DNA of 64,000 nucleotides from Eleusine coracana subsp. coracana (taxonomy: Eukaryota > Streptophyta > Magnoliopsida > Poales > Poaceae): the NCBI GenBank assembly GCA_032690845.1, contig CM064434.1:33448413-33512412 (forward strand), read 5' to 3'. This document shows positions 57,067-64,000 of the stretch, piece after piece. Both the position numbers and the translations under genes were made by a program. The notes beneath the pieces are model-generated. The model saw only the letters and a program-made list of their open reading frames with translations. It did no database searches and was not told where the DNA came from. The number at the start of each line of letters is the position of its first letter. Position 1 is the stretch's first letter.

Positions 57067-57850
57067 CAATTTGCAAGGGAGCCCATAATTACATGTATAG
57101 ACCAGGGACCATGAGGGACCACATTTAGAAGCTACGGTTAGCTCTTTCGATCATGGGCAGCATTGAATCTTAATGTGCCTATTTTTGCAAAATTACCCTG
57201 GGGAGGAGATCGCTTGATCAGCTGGTATGCTGCTCTTCGTGTGTTAATGGCTACTAAAGCCATATGCATATTGCTAGTCCTGCATTAGTGGCTACTTAAC
57301 CCAGGCCCAGAAGGATTGATACCATGAAACCAGCGCCTGTGCAGAGCTTATCGGGTTTATATTGTTTATTTGTTGTAGTGACATGAGGAGATATACCAAT
57401 TTGTTGCTTAATGGTTATGGGGAGGGATGAAAGAAGCAGCAGCGTGCTTAAATGTTGTTCTGGTGTTGGTAGTGCTTTTTCGTAGGTTGTAGAAGGGTTA
57501 CTCTCTGTACAATCACACACGAGGGACATAACTTTGCCTGATTACTTGTAGTATTTCCTTTGTACATTCCCTGTTATTTCTTGTCCTCTTTGCATCTAAA
57601 CATGAGAAATGATGCCCACGTGTTAAGTTATACAACTGTAAGTAGGATCTACTGGCCGGTAATATGGCTATTTTTGGGAAGCATTTAGCATTCTTTATTC
57701 AGCCGAGTTGCGCATTTGTGAGGCTTCGGGAGCTGTCTGCCTATTGACAGGCGTGTGGGTGGCCATATGCCTGCGGTGGATCAGGGCGCGCTCGCACGTG
57801 GTTAGCACACTACGGCGTGCAGCGAAGCTGGATATGCGCGTTCGGTATAA
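57067..57850 (+). other. 3' UTR and downstream flank of the kinase gene
   Basis: About 500 bp fit a 3' UTR, but no strong AATAAA is seen. After about 57690 a short GC-rich stretch (cgcgctcgcacgtgg) precedes a MITE. No other gene is visible. Confidence 0.5.
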
Positions 57851-58250
57851 GCCTACTTTTAATAGGAGTTTTATTTTTATTAAATATGGTGTTATATAAG
57901 TAATTTTGATGAGCCTATTTTTAATAAGAGTTTCATTTTTATTAAATATGGTATTATATAAGTAATTTTGATGACATGACAAAAGATTTATGAAGATAAA
58001 AAGGAAAGTTGTTTTATCTAGATGAAACTGGATAAACACGGTTTCTTAGATTTGAAACATCAAGAAACTAATATTGGAGGAGAGTTATTTCATTTCATCC
58101 TATGAGCAACCAATAAAACTACATAGAATTAAGTGCCATAAAACTTTAAAATGAAATCATGCATTGTATAACTTGTTTTATTTGTGGTTTCATTTGTATG
58201 ATATGACATTCTTGTAAACATCAAAATGAAATCTCCCATTAGAACTAGCC
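57851..58250. mobile_element. MITE with terminal inverted repeats and an internally duplicated left end
   Basis: The left end (gcctacttttaataggagttttattttt) and the inverse of the right end (ggctagttctaatgggagatttcatttt) are similar over about 28 bp. The flanking trimer is taa on both sides, as in Tourist/Harbinger elements. The first 62 bp are repeated in tandem (57851-57912 and 57913-57974). No ORF. Confidence 0.5.
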
Positions 58251-58424
58251 TAAGGCGAGGAGTCTTCATGGAGAGTTTCATAAATATTAAATTCTTCTTT
58301 TCTGAGTCTCCATAGAGAGTTTCATAAACATTATTTTTTTTCTTAGATAGTGGTGAAATAGGTTCCTTGACCTCAAGAGGTTACGGTACAAGAAAGCTAC
58401 TAATTCAACTTTAGTAGTCTCACA
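58251..58424. other. Short spacer, nothing recognised
   Basis: It contains two copies of gagagtttcataaa (near 58270 and 58315) but no gene. Confidence 0.5.
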
Positions 58425-58441
58425 CCACACACCATATCAAA

Positions 58442-58728
58442 AAGAAAAAAAACCTTGACTTGCAGGGGCTAAGACAGCCCCCGGACTTCTTTTACGAGAG
58501 AAGACCTCACGTTAGTCGAGAAAACTTCCGAATCTTGTCCCACCCTTACACAGTGACACGTGAGACGAACATGACCTGGGCCAGATCTTAAACTTGTGCT
58601 TTGGCGTGATGACAAGCGAGAGGATTTTTTTTTATCCCAACTCGTAAATTTGCTCCCACTAGGAGTTGAAACCGAGATCTTGAGGGTGCTACTAAGCTAC
58701 CTCAACCACTAGGCTGAAGAACCATTCG
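58442..58728 (-). mobile_element. Au-type SINE, minus strand
   Basis: On the minus strand the A-box-like cctagtggttgagg and the B-box-like ggtttcaactcc are followed by the usual body (tcccaac, tgggacaagat, gggggctgtcttagcccctgc) and a tail next to an A-rich/T-rich tract. It is flanked by the 17-bp TSD ccacacaccatatcaaa (58425-58441, 58729-58745). Confidence 0.88.
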
Positions 58729-59072
58729 CCACACACCATATCAAAGAATTAAGAAAAGGCAAAAGCCAACATAGTTTAAATAGATGAATTGTTCGATAGC
58801 ATCTTGTTGCTAAATCTCCAACCACAGCTGGCGAATACTTACATGGCCATTATCTCTTGTGATCGACATGTATCTTTGATCATGAGGGTGTCTTCCTTAC
58901 ATGACTGTAGCTGCATCAACTCGTGTAGCCAATATGTTCCTCTATAGAGTACCTGCATATAAGTTTTAATATGCGATTTATCAAAAATAACATTATTTCT
59001 ACTTAGGCAAATTGATCAACAAAGAGAAGAAGCACCCGAAAAGAGTAATTGTTTTTTTTTATCTAATTTCAT

Positions 59073-59273
59073 TTAACCAATCATTAAACATATGGTGAAC
59101 ATCATGTGAAATATTAACACTAAACGCAAACTGTACCACTCTCCAAATTGGCATTCGAAAAATAAATGTTGAATAGTTTCTTGCCTAGCATAAAAGACAC
59201 ATAATTTACATCTATTCCAATTTTTAGGGGATAAGTTGTCTTTTATAAGCACTACACCTTTTTTAGATACCAC
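59073..59273 (-). pseudogene. L1 LINE C-terminal zf-RVT segment
   Basis: The segment CKLCVFYARQETIQHLFFEC has the Cys-X2-Cys...His...Cys pattern of the plant zf-RVT domain. The sequence continues in decayed form to about 58790 (KIHVDHKR, HGWRF-like remnants). Confidence 0.75.
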
Positions 59274-59361
59274 ATAAAAATCTTTATTTTCAGCGGTATC
59301 TTTAGTTTCTAAATGGTTCTATTTTGGACTATATTTTCGTTGTAGGTTAGAGCGCAATACA

Positions 59362-61811
59362 ACTGAATTAAAAGTGCACAACACTCGAGCCAACTGAATT
59401 AATGCGGTATCTTTATGACTTGTTGGTAGCGAATACCATATTTAGGAAGAGGGAATCCCATCTAGTGACCTTTAGAAGTGCACAACACTCGAGCCAAATC
59501 GACTTTATCCTTGCCAGGAGGGAGGACAGGCGTGCTTGCTTGGACTGTAGGGTGATACCTGGGGAGTGTGTCGTCACTCAACATAAGCTTGTGATGGCGG
59601 ATTTTCGTTTTCGGGTACGGGTATACAGGGACAAACGTACCAAAACCGCGAGAACGAAGTGGTGGAAGTTTAGAGGGGAGCTGGCGCAAACTTTTAAGGA
59701 GAGGATGCTAGGAGAGGGACCCTGGGAGGAAGGAGAAGGACCAGATGACATGTGGCTAAAAATGGCAACATGTGTTCGGAAGGTAGCTTCAGAAGTGTTT
59801 GGCGTGAGTAGAGGAGGCAAACAAGAAGCAAAAGACACCTGGTGGTGGAATGATAAGGTGCAAAGGGCTATCAAGGAGAAGAAGGAGTGTTTCAAACGCC
59901 TACATCTTGACAAGAGTGCAACCAACATAGAAGGCTATAAAATAGCCAAGAGGGCTGCAAAACGAGCAGTGAGTGTAGCAAAGGGTCAGGCATATGATAA
60001 CCTTTATCAGCGACTAGGCACGAAGGAAGGAGAGAAGGACATCTATCGGATGGCTAGGATCCGTGAGCGGAAGACGAGGGACATCAACCAAATCAAATAT
60101 ATCAAGGATGGGGTAGACCGACTCCTGGTGAGAGATGAGGAGATCAAGGACAGATGGCGAGAGTACTTTGATAAGTTGTTTAACGGAGAGGAGGAAGGTC
60201 CTATACTTGAGTTGGATGACTCATTTGATGATAACAACAGACGCTTTGTGAGAAGAATTCAGGAGACAGAGATAGAGGAAGCTTTGAAGAGGATGAAGAG
60301 TGGTAAAGCGATGGGCCCTGATGGTATCCCCATCGAAGTATGGAGATGCTTAGGTGCCAGAGCCATAGTATGGTTAACTAAGCTTTTTAACCTCATCTTT
60401 CGGTCAAACAAGATGCCGGAAGAATGGAGAAGGAGTATAGTAGTACCGATCTTCAAGAACAAGGGAGATGTTCAAAGTTGTACTAACTATCGTGGGATTA
60501 AGTTGATGAGCCATACGATGAAGCTCTGGGAGAGAATCATCGAGCATCGTCTAAGAAGAGTGACAAGTGTGACGCAAAACCAGTTTGGGTTCATGCCTGG
60601 AAGATCAACCATGGAGGCGATTTTCTTAATGCGACAATTGATGGAGAGATATCGGGAGCAAAAGAAGGACTTACACATGGTCTTTATTGACCTCGAGAAG
60701 GCATATGACAAAGTGCCAAGAAGTGTCATGTGGTGGGCCTTGGAGAAGCACAAAGTCCCAACTAAGTATATTACCCTCATCAAGGATATGTACAGGGACG
60801 CGAGGACGTGTGTTCGGACATGTGATGGCGATACCAATGACTTTCCGATTAAAATAGGACTACACCAAGGATCAGCATTGAGCCCTTATTTATTTGCTTT
60901 AGTGATGGACGAGGTCACACGAGAAATACAGAGTGATGTCCCTTGGTGTATGCTCTTTGCTGATGATGTGGTGTTAGTTGACGAGAGTAGGGATGGAGTT
61001 AATAGGAAGTTGGAGCTGTGGAGGCACACATTAGAGTGCAAGGGTTTCAGACTTAGTAGGGCCAAGACCGAGTATATGATGTGCGAGTTTAGCGTGACTA
61101 GACATGAGGATGGAGACGTTAGCCTTAATGGACAATTGGTGGCCAAGAAGGATACATTTCGTTATTTAGGATCGATGTTGCAAAAGGACGGTGACATCGA
61201 TGAAGATGTTAGGCATAGAATTTCAGCCGGCTGGTTGAAATGGCGTCAAGCATCCGGCGTCTTATGCGACAAGAGGGTGCCACAAAAGCTAAAAGGTAAA
61301 TTCTATAGGACGGCAATTCGTCCGGCGATGTTATACGGTGCTGAGTGCTGGGCTACGAAAAGACGACATGTTCAACAACTAAGTGTAGCAGAGATGCGTA
61401 TGTTGCGTTGGTTTTGCGGGCATACAAGAAGAGACCGAATACGGAATGAAGATATCCGGGACAGGATAGGAGTGGCACCTATCGAGGAGAAATTGGTTCA
61501 ACATCGGTTGAGATGGTTCTGACATGTCCAACGGAGACCTCCGGAGGCGCCGGTATGTAGTGGGGTTCTAAAGAGAGATGCTAATGTTAAGAGAGGTAGA
61601 GGCCGACCTAACTTGACTTGGGACGAGTCGGTTAAGAGAGACCTGAAGGCGTGGGATATCCCTAAGGAGCTAGCTATGGATAGGAGTGCTTGGAGACTAG
61701 CAATAGACGTGCCGGAACCGTGATTCTCTTCTTTTTTGGGTTCCCATGGGTTTCATCTCTAGCCTACCCCAACTTGCTTGGGATAAAAAGGCTTTGTTGT
61801 TGTTGTTGTTG
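59362..61811 (+). mobile_element. RTE-clade LINE, 5'-truncated, inserted into the L1 LINE
   Basis: The element ends in a TTG repeat (61794-61813), usual for plant RTE LINEs, and is flanked by the 16-bp TSD gttagagcgcaataca (59346-59361, 61812-61827). The 5' end is truncated: only the C-terminal part of the endonuclease remains. At the 5' junction, the words gtgcacaacactcgagccaa and actgaatt occur twice (59374 and about 59478; 59362 and 59393), so the junction is rearranged. Confidence 0.9.
59402..61723 (+). pseudogene. RTE LINE reverse transcriptase ORF
   Basis: The reading opens at ATG 59402 and runs to a stop at 61520-61522, then continues in frame to 61723 (VQRRPPEAP to VPEP). It starts with the end of an endonuclease (HSSQIDFILARRED), then has a linker and the RT domain: KSGKAMGPDGIPIEVW, FGFMPGRSTMEAIF, VFIDLEKAYDKV, LHQGSALSPYLFALVMD and the catalytic FADD box. 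The C-terminal part is RTE-like (YLGSMLQKDGDIDEDVRHRI, MLRWFCGHTRRD). A single stop in about 770 codons makes this the least decayed mobile-element ORF here. The N-terminal endonuclease is absent, so it cannot start new insertion by itself. Confidence 0.9.
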
Positions 61812-61827
61812 TTGTTAGAGCGCAATA

Positions 61828-62634
61828 CATTGAGGGGATAAAAAAGGCCCCATTTTGATGTAGGTTCTATCTAAAGGTGTCCTCACATTCACTCAGATTA
61901 ATGTGCACTATTCTTCTTAGCAGATTATGCCATAAAATAAGATTTTGACTTACTAGGCCTCTCCTATAGGAGATATTTAGAGGAACAGAATTAAAAATAT
62001 TGGAAATTATAGATTGTGGTACTGTTCTTTAATGGTAAAGTTCCCCAACTATTTATCCTCCTAGCATCTGATATTTTCTCCATTCAGTTGTAATCTACCC
62101 ATGTTTAAGAAGCAGTCTTAACTTTTATAAGTCCTGACTAGAACAAGGAGTCCCCAGGTTTTCTTTGCACCAGCCCTATTGTTTGGTTTCTTAGATATTT
62201 GTTACACAATGTGGACTGCCATAAGCCATCCTCATTGATAAGCTTAAATAACCACTTGCTAAGCAAATATTGATTTTGTATGTCAATGTTCTTAACCCCA
62301 AGCCCCCCTTGATCCTTCGGTTGGCAAAGAATACTCTATTTTGCAAGTTTGTATTTTTTTTCTTGTGATGATCGCTTTGTCAGAAAAACCTGGATCCAAA
62401 ATAGTCAATCCTCTCCAGAACTCCTCTTGGGACCTCAAAGAAGGATAACATAAACATCACAAGGCTAGTTAATACTAAATTTATGAGAACCAATCTACCA
62501 CCAACTGAAAGGTATTTACCTTCTCAACTACCCAATTTCTTTTTCATTCTATGTTCTAGTGATTGCCAGTCATCATTACTAAGTTTTCGGTAATGCATTG
62601 GTATCCCTATATAGTGAAATGGCTAAATCCCTTG
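61828..62634 (-). pseudogene. L1 LINE RT end and connecting region (decayed)
   Basis: Minus-strand fragments read as GGLGVKNIDIQNQYLLSKW and similar (about 62230-62330), matching the region between RT and zf-RVT of plant L1. Stops and frame shifts are frequent. Confidence 0.65.
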
Positions 62635-62844
62635 CTAGCACCCAAACAATTGAGCACATTGGTTCATTTCTCCTGTCAAACCGTAGCAAAAGATTTCACT
62701 TTTATGAAAGATTATTTTTAAGCCAGAAAGTTGCTCAAAAGATCCTAGAAGAAGCTTTAAGTTCTTGGCCTTCTCTATATTATGATCCATAAAAATGATA
62801 GTGTCATCTGTATATTGTGAGATAGATAAGCCATCATCTACCAA
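62635..62844 (-). pseudogene. L1 LINE RT catalytic fragment
   Basis: The frame contains SQYTDDTIIFMD with the Y-T-D-D core at about 62803-62817 and LSGLKIIFHKSE, as in plant L1 reverse transcriptases. Confidence 0.82.
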
Positions 62845-63599
62845 ATGTGGAATAACACCTGTTATTTACCCTTCCATCTTTGCCTTATTTATAATTATGG
62901 CTAACATATCCACCACTATGTTAAAGAGGAATGGGAATAAAGGATTTCCCTGTCTAAGTCCTTTTTCTTGTCTGGAAATTGTCACATACTTGATCATTTA
63001 CTTTGATGCCCATATGACCCCCTTGAATGAATGCATCTATCCATTGACACTATTTTGTATAGAAACCTTTCATCTCTAGTACTTATCTCACAAATAGGTC
63101 ATTTAACTTTATCATATCTTTTTAAAATTAATTTTAAGAATCATGCCACTTTGCTTCTTTCTATGCATCTCATGGATTGTCTCATGCAAAACCACGTCAC
63201 CCTCCTTTATGTTTCTACCAATGATGAAGGCCGTTTGTGTGGGCTGAATGGATTTATGTGCAATAGTCGTTATATGATTAGTGACCACTTTAGTAAAATC
63301 TTGAAGCTAACATTTAACAAACATATTGGTTAGTATTTTGTATTTTGAGTGCTTCACTACATTTTGATCGGATAATTATTGTACCGAAGTTGAGGATAAA
63401 ATCAGGGAGGGTGCCCTTATGGAATTCTCGAAAGAGTTTCATGAGGTCGAATTTTATTATATTCCAAAAGGCTTTGATAGAATTCCACTAGGAAACCATC
63501 CAGGCTTAGAGCTTTATTATGCTCCATTTGGAAAATAGCATCCCTCACCTCTTCCACTTTTAATTCCTATACCCATACATTGTTTTCATCTTTGGTTAC
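62845..63599 (-). pseudogene. L1 LINE RT fingers and palm, decayed
   Basis: No long frame survives. Position between the two L1 pieces implies the RT N-terminal half; the many stops fit long neutral decay. Confidence 0.5.
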
Positions 63600-63905
63600 T
63601 TATGGCATATCATCTATTTGAGTAGCATCTAAACTAAAAGAATTGTCAGATGGTGGACCGAATAGGTTTTTGTAATAGGAGTTAATATGCTTTTTGAGGT
63701 TAGCATCACCATTGATGATTGTATTCTCATCTTGTAACTGAAAAATCTGGGTTCTCCTATATTTACCATTAGCCACTAGTTGAAAGTATTTGGTATTTGC
63801 ATCTCCCTGAAGTAGGGTTTCTATTTTTGCTCTTTGATACCATTTAATCTCCTCTTCTCTCAGCAATTGACTCAGGCAGTTATGCAAGCACTGCCTTAAG
63901 TCCAC
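63600..63905 (-). pseudogene. L1 LINE segment preceding RT
   Basis: The minus frame has EEEIKWYQRAKIETLLQGD, ANTKYFQLVANG and INSYYKNLFGPP, a well-known signature of the stretch between endonuclease and RT in plant L1 elements. Confidence 0.85.
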
Positions 63906-64000
63906 CTCTTAGGGTGACAAAAGGGTGCATTCCCCCTAAATGTCTAAAACATCTAGTTGGTTCAAGAGTTCTTTCTTTTTCTTTTTATATGCCCCACTCA

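Larger units (their letters stand above)
58746..64000 (-). mobile_element. Decayed L1-type LINE, minus strand, running off the right edge
   Basis: Three separate pieces read in the minus frame in LINE order: the region before RT (63600-63905), the RT catalytic part with YTDD (62635-62844), and the zinc-finger-like C-terminus (59073-59273). Its 3' end is near 58750. It is interrupted by the RTE LINE at 59362-61811 (16-bp TSD). The 5' end and EN domain would be right of the window. Confidence 0.8.

Noticed and set aside
57708..57899. 63-codon ORF downstream of the kinase gene
   Set aside because: Runs into the MITE; no family resemblance.
59462..61146. Minus-strand ORFs within the RTE LINE
   Set aside because: Antisense shadows of the RT frame.

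Overview
The window is a stretch of plant nuclear genome, almost certainly from a grass (Poaceae, probably a panicoid). The basis is the retrotransposon types present (SIRE-like and Tork-like Copia elements, a Tat-like Gypsy element with an antisense extra ORF, an Au-type SINE, RTE and L1 LINEs) and a GC-rich first exon in the single host gene. There are no bacterial-type operons, CRISPR arrays, rRNA or tRNA genes.

Positions 1-49218 are a nested stack of LTR retrotransposons that I could take apart using target-site duplications (TSDs), primer binding sites (PBS) and polypurine tracts (PPT). The order is: H (minus strand, only its 5' end and LTR at 47305-49218) was hit by G (plus strand, non-autonomous; its left LTR lies before the window, its right LTR is 21897-22894 + 46835-47304). 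G's ORF was hit by A (Copia, 1295-20224, TSD catat). A's left LTR was hit by E (SIRE-like Copia, minus, 2803-12670, TSD attac), and A's right LTR by F, a solo LTR of E's family (17871-19701, TSD gacgc). G's right LTR was hit by B (Tork-like Copia, 22895-46834). B's gag was hit by C (Tat-like Gypsy, minus, 25382-37019, TSD aagcg) and B's integrase region by D (non-autonomous relative of C, 38207-43272, TSD tctat). Hand-counted LTR divergence (B about 10%, D about 9%, C about 5%) agrees with that order.

Positions 49219-57600 are the genic island. A 1.0-kb Mutator-like element carrying a GC-rich internal segment (50061-51072) lies just upstream of a two-exon receptor-like kinase gene of the TMK family (51912-57066), which looks intact and is the only host gene likely to be functional.

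Positions 57850-64000 are non-LTR and MITE territory: a MITE, an Au-type SINE with a 17-bp TSD, and a decayed minus-strand L1-like LINE running off the right edge. An RTE-clade LINE with an almost open reverse-transcriptase ORF and a 16-bp TSD is inserted in that L1.

The most unusual signals are: (1) an antisense, multi-exon, coiled-coil-encoding gene inside Gypsy element C, with its own TATA box and an upstream array of four 60-bp repeats; (2) three unrelated-looking Copia LTR families that each carry clusters of short CGG/CCG dyads; (3) the Pack-MULE-like element next to the kinase gene; and (4) noncanonical TA...CA ends on element A. No single wholly new system is proven; these are the best candidates.
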